Assembly (NCBI RefSeq): GCF_000276665.1
Contig: NW_004955472.1
Span: 5,107,935-5,171,934, forward strand
Reading direction: 5' to 3'
Length of the DNA stretch: 64,000 nt
Source of the DNA: Chinchilla lanigera
Lineage: Eukaryota; Chordata; Mammalia; Rodentia; Chinchillidae
Position 1 is the stretch's first letter. The number at the start of each line of letters is the position of its first letter. The notes under the pieces are model-generated. The model saw nothing but the letters and a program-made list of their open reading frames with translations, did no database searches and had not been told where the DNA came from. Of this stretch, positions 11,890 to 24,290 are shown one piece after another. The position numbers and the translations under genes are program-made.

Positions 11890-13615
11890 TCCTGTGAAAA
11901 ACCAACAAACTCACTGAGAGACAATTTAGGGAAACTATACCCTCACAATAGCATGGATTACATGAAATACTTAGGAATAATCAAACAAAGGAAGTAAAAG
12001 ATCTCTATATAGAAAATTACAGTACTCTGAAAAAAGAGATTAATGAGGATATTAAAAAAAGGAAATGAAAAAAAAAAGAAAAAGGAAATGTATCTCTTGC
12101 TTATGGATAGGAAGAACCAACATAGTGAAAATGGCCATACTCCCAAAACTATTATACAGATTTAATGGATTCCAATGAAAATATCATTAGCATACCTCAC
12201 AGAACTAGAGAAAATATATCTAAAATGTATTTGGAAACAGAACAGCCCTAGAAGAGCAAAAGCAATTCTGGGCAACAAAGGCAAAGCAGGAGGCATCACG
12301 GTCACTGACTTAAAATTAAACTATAAAGTTACTGTGATAAAATCTGCATGGTACTGGCAAAAAGACAGATCTGAAAATCAGTGGAACAGATTAAAAGATG
12401 AAGACATAAACACAAACACCCTCAGCCACCTTATCCTTGACAAAGGGGCCAAACATGTTCACTGGAAGAAAGGGAGCCTCTTTAATAAACAGTGCTGTTA
12501 AAACTGGCTCTCTACATGCTGAAGACTAAAACTAGGCCCTAGTCTATCACCACTCACGAAACTAAAGTAAAAATGGATCAAAGATCTAAATATTAAAACA
12601 GAAACACTGAATCTACTAGAAAAGAAATTAGGTAGAAATCTTGAAGACAGAGGTCTAGGCAGAGAGATCTGGAAAAAAATCACACTGCAGGAGAAATATT
12701 TCAAAGAGTCAAAAACTGCCACCTCATTTTATTAAAAAGCTTTAGCACAGCAAAAACAATTATCAATAGAGTGAAAAGACAACCTACATAGTGGAAAAAT
12801 TTTCAGCCTATTTTCCCTCAAAGGACTTGTATCTAAAACATATTTAAAAACTGAAAAAGAACAGATCCCCAAAAATAAAAATCCCTCATTCCAAAAATGA
12901 GCATCTGAAATGAATACACATTCTCACATGAACAAAGATGATTGGCAAATAAATATATTAAAAAATATTCAACATCATTGGTCATTTGAGAGATACAAAT
13001 GAAAACAATGTTAAGATTCCATCTCACCCCAGAAAGAATGGCTGTCACTAAGAAATCAACCAATAACAAACACTGGTGGGGCTGTGGAGAAAGAAGAACC
13101 CTTCCCCACTGTTGATATGAGTGTAGACTGATGCAGCCACTGTGGATATCAGTATGGAGATTCCTCAGAAAACTAGGATTAGAGGTCCCATTCAACCCAG
13201 CTATTCCCCTTCAGGGTATTTCCCCAGAAGAATTAAAAACATTATACCCCAGCAGCATATGTACACCATGTTTATAGCAGCACAATTTGTAATAGCTAAA
13301 TCTTGAAAACAACCCAAATGCCCATCCACTGAGGAATGGATAAAAATGATGTATTTTTATGCAATGGAGTACTACTCAGCTACAAAGAAGGATATACTTG
13401 ATTCTTTCATAGGTAAATGTTTGCAACTTGAGCTCATACTCATAAGTGAAATAACAGAGTTGCATCTGTAAACATAATAGTGCATCCCTAGTGTAAGAAG
13501 CTGGAAGAGTAAATATGATCAGAATTTATGATAGATATTGTGAAATGGGAAGAAACTTTTGAAAAGGAGAAAGAAACTGGGATGGGGCAAGGAGGAAATA
13601 CAGAAGGAAAAATAA
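11890..13615 (+). mobile_element. LINE-1, sense, 5'-truncated: ORF2 C-terminal third plus 3' end
   Basis: The frame at 12175-12501 carries the conserved region after the RT (LEKIYLKCIWKQNSPRRAKA, then KAGGITVTDLKLNYK and WYWQKDR), standard for L1 ORF2. The following text continues to the ORF2 C-terminus with KWIKD-type sequence near 12570 and the AATGCCCATCCACTGAGGAA segment at 13316. It passes into a purine-rich 3' region and ends at an A/T-rich tail near 13615. Frameshifts are frequent. Order and orientation would allow it to be the missing 3' part of the L1 ending at 6965. Confidence 0.85.
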
Positions 13616-13643
13616 ATAAATATATATATATATATATACACAC
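13611..13643. repeat. (TA)n with short CA end, at an L1 tail
   Basis: AAATAAATA followed by about 10 TA units and CACACA. It is probably an expansion of the L1 poly(A) tail. Confidence 0.9.
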
Positions 13644-14274
13644 AGAAGACAGTTATGATCATTATGCTATTAATATCTATTAGTTCATTGAAGAGATAGT
13701 TTAGTGCTTATATTGTTTAATCAATTTTTCATGCCTATAACTTGTACTATGAGCACCTAGTTTGAAGAAAATAATATGCAATGTATTAACCACTGTTACT
13801 CTCCCACTATCTTGTTGTGAAATATTATATCATTGTTTTTGTTGTTTTTGTCTTAGAAGTAAAAAAAATTATGTCTTACATAACCTCTACTAGTCTTAAG
13901 CATACATCAATTGTAATTTAGCCTCTTGCATCATATCAACTCTTTTCACATTTTAATTTTGTGTATTTCTCTTTTAATGTCCATACATTCCTTGCATTAT
14001 CATAACTTTGTCATGGCTTCACCAAACACCAGTGGCACCTTTCATTTCTTTGGGCAAGTAAATGTATTATATTAGACTGAAATTTGGTAAAAATATAAAG
14101 TAACAGTGTAGACAACAACTGAATGTTAGATTGCTGCCCATATTGTCCATTCTTAAATATGTAACATCTTAAATGTGAATGTTTTACCAATGTCGTAATT
14201 ATTCACAGAAAAATAAGCACACCATAAAGGGTAGACATTATATATATTGTTATTATATAGACTAAATTGAGTAG
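13644..14274. other. Unassigned AT-rich intergenic sequence
   Basis: AT-rich with no gene or repeat recognised. Confidence 0.4.
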
Positions 14275-14320
14275 GTGTGCATGTGTGTGTGTGCATGCAT
14301 GTGTGTGTGTGTGAGTGTGC
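14275..14320. repeat. Interrupted (TG)n microsatellite
   Basis: TG runs interrupted by GCATGCATG. The open frames read from its complement (HTHTCMHTHT) are artefacts of the dinucleotide repeat. Confidence 0.95.
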
Positions 14321-14559
14321 TTGTAAAGTAATCAAGACAAGGATTAAAATTTGGGAATAACACCGGAGCTAATTTGTTTATACATCTCACCCAATCATCT
14401 TGCAAGGGTTGGCAGCTTTTTTCCACAATGCTTTTGTTATTATTTTTTTGTCTGACAGCCATCTGGCGTCTTTACTTATAACTACTTTGAAATGGTTATT
14501 TTTCATTACCTTCTTGGCCACCTATAATATTGCACTTGTACTCTTATCTTGTATGAAGT

Positions 14560-15020
14560 TGCCTTTTCAAACCCTCATTGCGAGAGCTTCGCCTGCGGCA
14601 TCTCTGCAGCCCTGGAGAACTCAGCTTCCCCGCCTGTAACTCTCTCCCTCTGCTCTCGTTTGCTGCGCTAGCGTCGGCGATGTCTGCGACTGTTCACCTC
14701 AGCTGTCAGCTTGCCTGCATTAACAGACACCCGGAGCAGCGGCTGGGTCGGAGGGTGCTACCCCCATCACTAGGTTAGTCCACTGATGTCACCGACGAAT
14801 GTGCTGCTAGCCGGTAGGTCCCAGGGCAGGCGGGCCAGTGGGAGTGTGCCTTTGAAAGGTGGATCTCTACTTAGTGGTCTCCCTATGCTCCACCTCCCTG
14901 GTGTCATTAAGTGCTTCACCATACCCTCCTTCCACGATGTTCCATCCACGGCACTTTCTCCTTTAAATTGTATTTGTCAAGCATTTTGTTCAAGTAATAA
15001 AAAAGCTGTCCAGATATTTT
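14560..15020 (+). other. CpG-rich patch ending in an AATAAA-containing AT tail, origin unknown
   Basis: From about 14578 to 14840 there are roughly 17 CpG sites by hand count in otherwise CpG-poor DNA. Further right the text becomes pyrimidine-rich and then AT-rich, with AATAAA at about 14996. The layout would suit a retroposed transcript copy or a young LTR. No TG...CA boundary, TSD or recognisable protein was found. The overlapping plus frames (14400-14639, 14578-14778, 14786-15022) share no family motif. Confidence 0.5.
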
Positions 15021-17860
15021 AACTGTATCCATTTTTCTCTTAATTTACACACATCATGTGGAATATTGTAGCTTTCTCATGGTTTCAACAAGCACCTATA
15101 ATCAGTCATTCTACTCTACCCAAGGTGCAAGGAAACTGTACCTGTAAAGCAGTACCTGTAAAACTGTACCCTTACACTACCCTAGTTAAAATGCTGTATT
15201 GTTGAGAATTTTACAAAAACCTACAATTATGTACACTTACATCCACGACCATGCTCCTCATCGAGGAAGAAGCCTATGGGAGCAAAGATTAGAGAAACTT
15301 CAGCTACATTTGCATTAATCACATATTTGTCTCTGCATCTCTTTCAAGTCCACGTTCCACACTTTTCCATGGTGCACTGCTTAAACAAATATCGCTTTTC
15401 TTTCCATTATTCAAGGAGTAATGTACAAAAACTGAAACATATCTCACAAGAGCCCATAAAAGTTTTATGTCAAACAGTTTTCACTATTTCCTTCTGCATA
15501 TTAAAATTAAGAAAGTAGTTCCTGACATAGCTACCATTTAACCTAGGTGGTAAGTCAGAGTTGACATGCAGGCTTGTGACAGATTCTGTGAAGCTACTCC
15601 CAAATCTGCCTGCAGATGACATGGCAGAAGTACCAAATGAAGTCCTGTATTTGTATGCTTGGTTGTTACATGTTTGTCAACATATCACTGCATCTGTTTA
15701 TTCCTTGTAGAAAATGTGCACAATAGCGGTGATATTTAGGTTAAGCAAATTATCGTCTTGCAACTGTACACATTTCTGAACTAGAAATTCAGACAGTTTG
15801 ATTCATCACTTGTTTGGTATGAGCATTCTTTTGAGTTCTGCTGCTTTATCACTCTTTTCAGGGCTTTGAGTACCCTTTTTAAAAAAATCAAACAATCTCT
15901 CCTGTGGGTCTTAAAATGATTGACTGTCATTCTTTTAAACTTAATACAAGAAAAAAAGAGCACCACAAGTGTGGATTATTTCTTGGACTCCAGTCAGTTG
16001 AATTAATTTAGCAAAAGTGTATCCCATTGAACTAATTGCTCTGACTGTGAGGTTGGGCTTTCGCTGATTAGATTAGGTCAGAGTTCTACTGCCTACCTCG
16101 GAGGGAAGAACCTATTTTCCATCCGAAGATAGGGCTTTTAAGGAGAGGTGGGTACTACATGAATAAATTCTACTACTGCACTGAATACAGTAATTATATT
16201 CACGTGGCTTTTACTCTATTAAGGAAGGCAAAAATTAGGTTTTAAAGATTTAGCAATTGAGAAATCCTAAAAATGTGTTGAACAAACTGATTTCATAGAA
16301 GTGAAAAATAGAATGAGACTAGAAAATAGAAGCAGCCTTCTCAAAACTAAGAGTATACGTACTAGGAATTGTCATATTATCTATTTTGTAAAAGTACTTC
16401 TTAAGCTTTGTTTCCGAGAAATTAAGTTAGGTACAAGTGAGATATGTATCTCAAATGTATACAAAATGTAGTGAGGCTTTAGATAAGATTTTATTCTTAC
16501 CTGTGTTCCTAGAGTATCATAAAGAAAATGAGCATGGCTTTAAAATCTCTATAATTTTCAGTGTGAAATATTTTGCTTGCCAGCATTAGAGGTGAATTAG
16601 ACATTACTAGTCCAATGTAAGAAATCAATAGAAGTACATAATGTCATCTGAGTTACCTTGAACTGTACGGTCCTTTGCCCAGAAGCAAGATAGGCAAATA
16701 GCTAAGATATTCAGTTTCCTGATTCTGCATTAGAATGAAGTAAAGAATGAACAAAGGAGTCAGGTTCAAGCCACACCTTGAAAAATCATTCCAAATTGTA
16801 ATTTCATCCTGAGTTATGGGTGTGCAATTTTTGAAATGTCAAAGAGAGCATTATAACACTTGGGGCTATCAGGTCAATAAAAACGGCTTCTACAAATGGC
16901 TTCACACTTACATATTTGTATTGTACGTTGCACATCCTTTGAAGAGGAATCCATTTAAATGCAAATTACAATCACAGAGCAGTGAAACCGAATTACATAC
17001 AGACAAAACTAGTTGAAGAAATTGAGTAGCTAAGCATTTATCAATCCAAATCAAAGGTAGATTTGTTTCTCTTCAAAAAGGCAAAATTTAAAATTGCATT
17101 TCCACAATTATTAAATTACATTATTTAATATGTTTATAGCAATGCATTCATACACTGAGCAAGGTCTCATGCATTTGACATATGTTGCATTCCAGATCTG
17201 TCCTCTAAAGTCTACCCTGTTAAATCATTTTGTAACTTTTAAAAAAAATATGGACAGTAAAATTGAAGGAATATGGGGAGCTATAAGTTAGATAGACTAG
17301 TTTTCACCAAGATGCATTACTTTACCCAGTAGTACATTAAATGAGATGCAAAAGAGGTCTCTGTAAAGAAGAGTAAAGGGAAGACCATTATGGAGCCTTA
17401 TGGCTTCATAATGCTATGGTGGATAGAAGGAGATATAACCCTGTATATACTTAAAAGAAGTGTAACCTAAAGAACATCAAATGAATATGTACACTATTAT
17501 TAACTCTCAGCCCCTCCAAATTAGGATAAAGATACTTGACATAGACATAACATGCTTGAATAATTAGGTAATTCTTTACTGACTGAATTAAAATGTATTA
17601 CTTACAGTGATATACTGTATCTCCTTTTGTAACTGAATGAATTATAAATCATGTGGACAACTAGCATTTATTATAAAGTATGTACTACTGGTAAACTGTT
17701 ATGAGAAACAATTGTGAATTAAATTTCTTTGATGTATGAATTTTCAAGTAACTTTATTTGAATGAGCTTTGCAGTTGCTATCTTTAAAAGAATTTCTCAA
17801 TTTCATGTAAAGTATAGTAGATGTCGGCATACAGTTTTTCCTGATGTTGTGTTATATGGT
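15021..17860. other. Unassigned AT-rich intergenic sequence
   Basis: About 2.8 kb with no recognised gene, RNA or repeat. All frames are under about 80 codons. Confidence 0.4.
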
Positions 17861-18161
17861 GAATAGTTGTGGAAAGTTTTGTGATGTCTCTTTGTTGTTC
17901 TTGGCATTAATAGTTTGCGTCTTTTACATTAATAAATATTCTTTATATTTTCCAAATACAAATTTTTGGTTTCATTTATTTATTTTATTTTTGCTTCTAA
18001 TTTTAGTTGTTTCATTTATTTTATTAACCTTATTTTACTAGCTTTTGGCTTACTTTGTTGTCTTAATGTCTTCATTTTTGTCATTTAGTTTCCTCAGACA
18101 GATGTTTAGGTTACTTGAGACTTTCTTCTCTAATAAAAGGATTTAATATGATATCTGGTCT
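17861..18161 (-). mobile_element. Old LINE-1 ORF2 fragment, antisense, left of the assembly gap
   Basis: Reads as reverse-complement L1 ORF2: a T-rich run with a TTTGGTTTCATTTATTT block, then CTAGCTTTTGGCTTACTTTG, which follow the order found in the same ORF2 region of other antisense L1 copies. Strongly decayed. Confidence 0.6.
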
Positions 18162-18591
18162 NNNNNNNNNNNNNNNNNNNNNNNNNNNNNNNNNNNNNNN
18201 NNNNNNNNNNNNNNNNNNNNNNNNNNNNNNNNNNNNNNNNNNNNNNNNNNNNNNNNNNNNNNNNNNNNNNNNNNNNNNNNNNNNNNNNNNNNNNNNNNNN
18301 NNNNNNNNNNNNNNNNNNNNNNNNNNNNNNNNNNNNNNNNNNNNNNNNNNNNNNNNNNNNNNNNNNNNNNNNNNNNNNNNNNNNNNNNNNNNNNNNNNNN
18401 NNNNNNNNNNNNNNNNNNNNNNNNNNNNNNNNNNNNNNNNNNNNNNNNNNNNNNNNNNNNNNNNNNNNNNNNNNNNNNNNNNNNNNNNNNNNNNNNNNNN
18501 NNNNNNNNNNNNNNNNNNNNNNNNNNNNNNNNNNNNNNNNNNNNNNNNNNNNNNNNNNNNNNNNNNNNNNNNNNNNNNNNNNNNNNNNNNN
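18162..18591. other. Assembly gap (430 N)
   Basis: An uninterrupted run of N. Any frame running through it is meaningless. The right edge begins in an AT dinucleotide repeat, which probably caused the gap. Confidence 0.99.
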
Positions 18592-18606
18592 ATATATATA
18601 TATATA
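18592..18606. repeat. (AT)n at the gap edge
   Basis: The visible end of an AT microsatellite. Its true length is hidden by the N run. Confidence 0.85.
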
Positions 18607-18935
18607 ATTTCAATAGGTTTTAAAATGTATTGATACATATTATGACCAAGAATGTTATCTCTCTTGCTAATAGTTTGATGACATTGGTAAATGATGCATA
18701 TTATTTTGTTGTTTGGGACAGAGTCTCAAAATAAAATGTAAGCACAAGTTTGTTGATAATGTTGTTAGAATATTCTATTCTTTCTTATGTCTGTATTCTT
18801 ATTCTCCATTGCAGAGAGAGGTGTGTGACATAATGTATACCTCCATAACTGATTTATGCATTTCTCCTTCAGATTTATCAGCTTTGGATAATTTTTTGAA
18901 ATTCAAGCGTTATACATTTATTTAGTGTTTTTATT
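18607..18935 (-). mobile_element. Old LINE-1 ORF2 fragment, antisense, right of the gap
   Basis: Continues the L1 of 17.9-18.2 kb. The segment around 18795-18890 (GTCTGTATTCTTATTCTCC ... TTTCTCCTTCAGATTTATCAG) follows the order of antisense ORF2 from old L1 families. Confidence 0.5.
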
Positions 18936-20159
18936 TCTTAATAACTCCTTGGCGGAGAAGGAAAGGAAACAGCATATCTTAATATCTTCAAGAAATAAGG
19001 GAAAACATTCTTTAGAAAAATTTAGCAAATTAAAACCAAAGGCCTAATACCTCAAAACCAATTTGGACTTCATAGAAAAAAATGCAATATTGTTCTAAAA
19101 GCTTGATGTAACTCATTATATTCTTAGAATAAAACGGTTTTTGTTGATAAGACTATAACTTTTATTTTCCTGAGTTGTGGTCAAAATGTCTTCCAAGTAT
19201 TTATGGAATATTGCGATAGACTTGAATACCAACTTCACTATTTGCTATATATGATATATACTTGTGTATTTTCAGGACTTCATTCTGTTACTTACTTTAC
19301 ATATTTGGTCTGTGTGTCAAACCATTTCAAATATTGTAAGTGTGTTATAATTTCTTATTTTAATATTTATAAATGAAATATAAATTTCAATTATGAGTAG
19401 AACATCAACCCAAAGCAAAAAAATGAACCATAATAAACAAAATTATTACATTTAAAGTGACTTACTGAGAAACAAAATCAACGTATTCCCTCATAGCATG
19501 CAAAATACAAACAATAATAGTTTAAGTTTAAGGAAATGTATGAAAACACTAACTTCTAACAACAAAAATGAGGAAGTTAAAGCCCAACAATTTGCACTGA
19601 AGTAAAGCACAGTATACATCAGAGCTCAGTCATCATAAATACCTGTTCATTTTGGTAGAAAATTATCTTCAAGGGTATTAGTATGTTCCATTTGTAGTGA
19701 GACTTCTACAATAAACTGCTTTCTTATTATTGCAACATATGAAAGAAAATATTGCCCTTTAAATATTTTTTGTTCATTTCACTCTCAGTCACTAAGAATG
19801 CAAAGCACTCTACACAACCGCCAAGAAGAGTTGAAAACACAAAACTCTGGTATTCTAGATATCCTGGTAGATACGTTAAATCCACAGGTGCGTTTGCATT
19901 CTGAAATGCTCTTCGATCGATAGAACAGAGCTCGGCTCTGGAGCTCAGCTTTCTTCTACAGCCATTATGACATCTGAAGAACATTGTCATGAGAGTTTCC
20001 TGTCCAGTCCGTCTCTCTTCTTCATGGACTCTTGTGCTTGCTTTTTTGATTTCTTCCTTTAGTGTCCTGCTTCTCTCTTTTCTCTGCTGCTCTCTGCTAC
20101 CTCAAAACTTCTTGCCAGGATGCATCTTCTTCCCATACAGAGGTATTTTTAAGATTAAG
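18936..20159. other. Unassigned AT-rich intergenic sequence
   Basis: No gene or repeat recognised. The minus frame 19727-19990 (87 codons) lacks family features. Confidence 0.4.
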
Positions 20160-20262
20160 TTTATTTACTTATTTATTTTGTACATGCTGAGGACTAAATA
20201 ATTCAAGGCTTTGCATACAAACTGCAAGTGCTATGTCGCTGAGTTATGCCTCTCACCCTGTG
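20160..20262 (-). mobile_element. Diverged ID-like SINE, antisense
   Basis: TGCTGAGGACTAAATAATTC ... AAGGCTTTGCATA ... GCAAGTGCTATGTCGCTGAG is the reverse complement of an ID/tRNA-Ala SINE with decayed B and A boxes. The TTTATTTACTTATTTATTTT run on the left is its tail. Confidence 0.75.
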
Positions 20263-21545
20263 CTGGTACTTTCTTCTCAGGTAGTGTACCTAAGTTGCAT
20301 AAGTCAGAGGATTGATGAATAAAAGGCATAGCTTGTGTGGCTGTTAGTCTCCAAGAGAAATCTGCTGCCCCATGGGATTCCAAAATTTAACAGATCTCTC
20401 TTCTTAATAATGATTTTCTGAGTTTTCCTGTGTGTGGCATCATGTCCTTAAACTGGTCAAGTTTCACTGTCCGAAGCGTCTTCTTCTTTGTGCATTCCCC
20501 TTGTCCTCATCAACCTGCACTTTTGCAGCTGCATCTTCATGGCAGAAGGCCACTCTGCAGCTCCTCTTTCTTTAGAAACTGACAGGGAATCATTTGTAGA
20601 TAGAAAAGTCATTTGTTTTCCATTTAATTTCTGTCTTCTGCCAGATCTCAGTATTAATCTTTTTAAAACTGAAACAAATGCCACTAGGCCGGAGAAAACT
20701 TTAAATAACTAAGTCTGTGTGATGGTCATGGTGGAACAAAGTCTTTCACTCCTACCTCACCCTAAGCATGGTAGGTTTTTTTTTTTCCGTCATTGTAGGG
20801 AGCCCTTGAATATTCCATTTTGTCCCACTTAGAAACCCAGCTTTAAGCCCAGCCCTGTTTTAAGGATTTTAAAATGCATTTACAAATGTAAGATATTTTA
20901 TTTCTTACTTACTACAGTGTTTCAATATCCTGACTTAATAAATAAAACTCTCCAAGTTCTCAAAAGAACATCAAAAGCTAGGAAATTAAAATATGAGCAT
21001 AAAATTCTGTTACAGTGCTCTAAATTGCATGGGATAAAATTCCAAGTTTTAAAGATATTAACTCCAAATTTAAGTGGAATTTCAAAAGATGTGTTACTCT
21101 TTATCATCAAAATTTCTTAAGCTTCCCCAGTATATTCAATACAAAAGTTAAGACTCATGATGAAAAATATATAAATACAGTTTGGCTTTCCTTAAGTTCA
21201 GCTTTTACTCTACTGTGAATTTTTCTGGAACTGAGGGACATGTATCCCCCCAAAGGCAAGGGCATCCATTTAGCTGCCCTTACTGGTGACTGTTGATTGG
21301 GTTTTGCCAGGATTCTACCTTCATTCTGCTCCCTGGCCTCTATGGAATGTGCTAACTCTTACTGACGGTCACCGAGCAGTCATGCCTCCACCACGCGAAG
21401 GTATCCGTGAGGTCTGTTACCCTCACAGCTTCCATATCTGTCCTCCAGGAAGCCAGGGCCACAAATATGTGTCCAGGACTGTATTTTCCTTCCTTCAACT
21501 CTTGTTTTTGTGCCCTTTCCTAATAGAGACTTAATGTTATACTGT
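20263..21545. other. Unassigned sequence with a GC-richer part at 21.2-21.5 kb
   Basis: No recognised gene. The stretch 21210-21530 is less AT-rich and may be an unclassified LTR or retroposed copy. The facing frames at 21286-21534 (+) and 21380-21649 (-) give no support for a gene. Confidence 0.35.
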
Positions 21546-24290
21546 ATTCTTTTTATATCCTTCTCTTTTTTCTGAATTTTTATTACTCTGTGTTTGTAAT
21601 ACATAATGATCGTGTATCCCCAAGAAGAGTTGATACATACACATAACACATCTTAATTCTTTTTCATCCCCTTACCCTCCCCAGCCTCAGTCTCCTGATC
21701 CTCTTGCCATTGGAAAAAAGATCTAACTCCCTTCTTCCAATTTCTTTTATTTTGCTCTTTATTTATATTTTGGGTTTTCCTTTAAGAAAAACTATATGAT
21801 ATTTAAATTTATCTGTATGATTTATTTCATCTCACCTTATAGTCCTCTGGTATATTCATTTTCCTACAAATGAATCAAGTCTGTTCTTTTTTATTACAGA
21901 GTAGTACTCCATTGCATATAAATACCCCATTTTCTTTATCCATTTATCTGTTGAGGGATATCTAGGCCTATGCCAAGATTTACTTATTATGAATTGTGCT
22001 GGCATAAACATGCACGTATTACTGTAATATGATGTCTTAATTCTTCTAGGAAGATACCTAGGAGACTATCTAGATCAAGTGCAATTTCTTGTTTTATTTT
22101 TTTGAGGAATTAGCACACACATTTCCACAGTGGATGTGTTAGCTCATATTCCCACCTACAGTGTGGAGGGTTTGTTTGTCCACTGCATCCTCATCAGTAT
22201 TTGTTCTCTGATTTATTGAGAATGACCATTCTTTCTGGTGGAAGGTGGAATCTTACTCTTGTTTCAATTTACATTTCTCTAATTGCCGTCAATGTTGAAC
22301 ATTGTTTCATACATTTATTGGCCATTTGAATTTCTGAGAAGTGCCTATTAATTTCAGAAGCCCATTTTTTGAATGGGTCTTTTATTTGGGGGAAACTTTT
22401 CCCAGTTATTCATACATTCTAGTTATTAGTCTTTTGTATGAGGAATAGAGAACAAAAAAGTTTCTCCACTCATATATTGGCTCTTTACTGTGTTGGTTGT
22501 TTGCTGTGCAGAACTGGTTTTGTTTTGTTTTGTATATTATCCCATATGTTGATACTTGGTATTACTTCTCACACTTGTGGGCTTGTGTTTAGAAAGTCCT
22601 TGCTTACCCCCGTCTTTAAGAGTTTTACCAATTTTATCTTCCACTAGACTGTTCTGCTTTTAATATAGGTCTTTTATCTATTTGGATTTCACTTTAGTAC
22701 GTGATGAAGGATATTGGTCTAGTTTAAATCTTTGGCATGTTGATAGCCAATTTTCCCAGCACTATTTGAAAAGGGGCTATCTTTACTTCAGCTTATGTTT
22801 GAGGCCTGCTCGTCAAAGATAAGATAGCTCAACGTACCTAGACTTATTTCTTCATCCTCTGTTCTGTTCTACTGATCTGCATATCTGTTTTCTTCCCAAT
22901 ACCATGCAGTTTTATATCATTACAGCTTTGTAGTTCAACTTGGAGTCCTGGACTGCGATGCCTCCAGCTTTCCTCTTGTTATCCAAGATTACTTTTGTTA
23001 CTCTATTCTGGGCCCCTTGTTGTTCCCTTTTTATAATGGTTTTAGAATTATGGATGTTAGAATCCAGTTCTCTGAGGTATGCTTTTAGCATTTTGATTGG
23101 CACTACATTAAACCTGTATGTTAGTTTTTGAAAAATAAACATTTTGACAGTATTGGCTCTGGCTTTCCAGGAGCAGCAGATGTCTTCCCATTTTCTGATG
23201 TCTTCTCCCATGTGTTTTGCAGTTCTGTAGTTTTCACTGTAGAGTTCTATCACTTCCTTGGTTAGACAATTCCTATTTTTTCTGGATGGTATTGTGAATG
23301 GAACTGTTTCTCTAATTTCTTTCTTAGTGAGTTTATGATTGATGTACAAGAGCACAGTTGATTTTCTGTGTTGATTGTGCATCTCCCAAAGGTAGGAATA
23401 ACACCTTTGTTTATTATTCTAGGAGCATTTTGGTACATTTTTCTGTGCCTTCTGTTATGTACAGGATCATGCAATTTGACCCGATTTGGTAATCTGACGA
23501 CTTCTTCTTAAATGAATTCCTTTCATTTTTTTTTCCTTGCCTGATTCCTCTGGCTAATTTTTCAAACATTATATTGATCGGAAGTGGTGATAATGGGTAG
23601 CATAGTCTTTTTCCTGATTTTAGAGGAAATGTTTTCAGCTTTTTGCCCATTTAATGTGGTGTTGGCTATTCATTTTTCATACATTGCTTTTATCAGACTG
23701 AGTTAAGGTTCTTCTATATCTATTTTCTTCAGTGTTTTTTTTTATCATGGATGGATGCTGGATTTTGTCAAAGAATTTTTCTTCACCTGTTGAAATGATA
23801 GTATGACTTTGTCTTTACTTCTGTTTAATGTGATAAATGCATTTAGTGATTTGTGTATGCTGAACCATCCATTTATCCCTGGATGAATAATCAGTTTTAT
23901 GATTAGCTGCATTGTGTTTGCCAGTATCTTGTTGAGGATTTTTCCCTCTATGTATATTACAGACTACGGTGTGTAGTTTTGTTTTTTGTTTGTGTCTTTG
24001 TCTGGTTTTGGAACCAGGATAAAGGTAATTTCCAGAAATGACTTAGGAATACTCTTGCTCTTTCAATTTTATTAAAGAGTTTGAGGAACACTGGCAATAT
24101 ATATATTCTCTAAAGATGTTTTTCTAATTTAACAGTGAATCCATCAGGACTTGGACTTTTGTAGTTTATAGGTTATTTCTTATTATGGCTTCAGTTTAGT
24201 TGAGTGATGTGGAATGTTTTTATGATTTTTATCTTGCTTCAGCATTGGTTGTTCATATGTATCTAGGAATCTACCCACTTCTTTATTGTA
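21546..24290 (-). mobile_element. LINE-1, antisense, 5'-truncated: 3'UTR and ORF2 up to the RT domain
   Basis: The element runs right to left. Its 3' part is the pyrimidine-rich stretch at 21640-21760 (polypurine in sense). ORF2 follows: the minus frame 22912-23382 holds LYSENYRTAKHMGEDIRKW and a KAGGIAVQDSKLNYK block typical of the region after the RT, and 23650-24170 covers the RT palm and fingers in broken frames. The copy ends near 24290 within the RT, an ordinary 5' truncation. No intact ORF2 remains. Confidence 0.88.

Noticed and set aside
18111..18638. Frames of about 156-175 codons over the N run
   Set aside because: They consist of undetermined bases.
22912..23382. 156-codon minus-strand frame as an independent gene
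   Set aside because: Its wording is L1 ORF2 (post-RT region) and it lies within a larger antisense L1.
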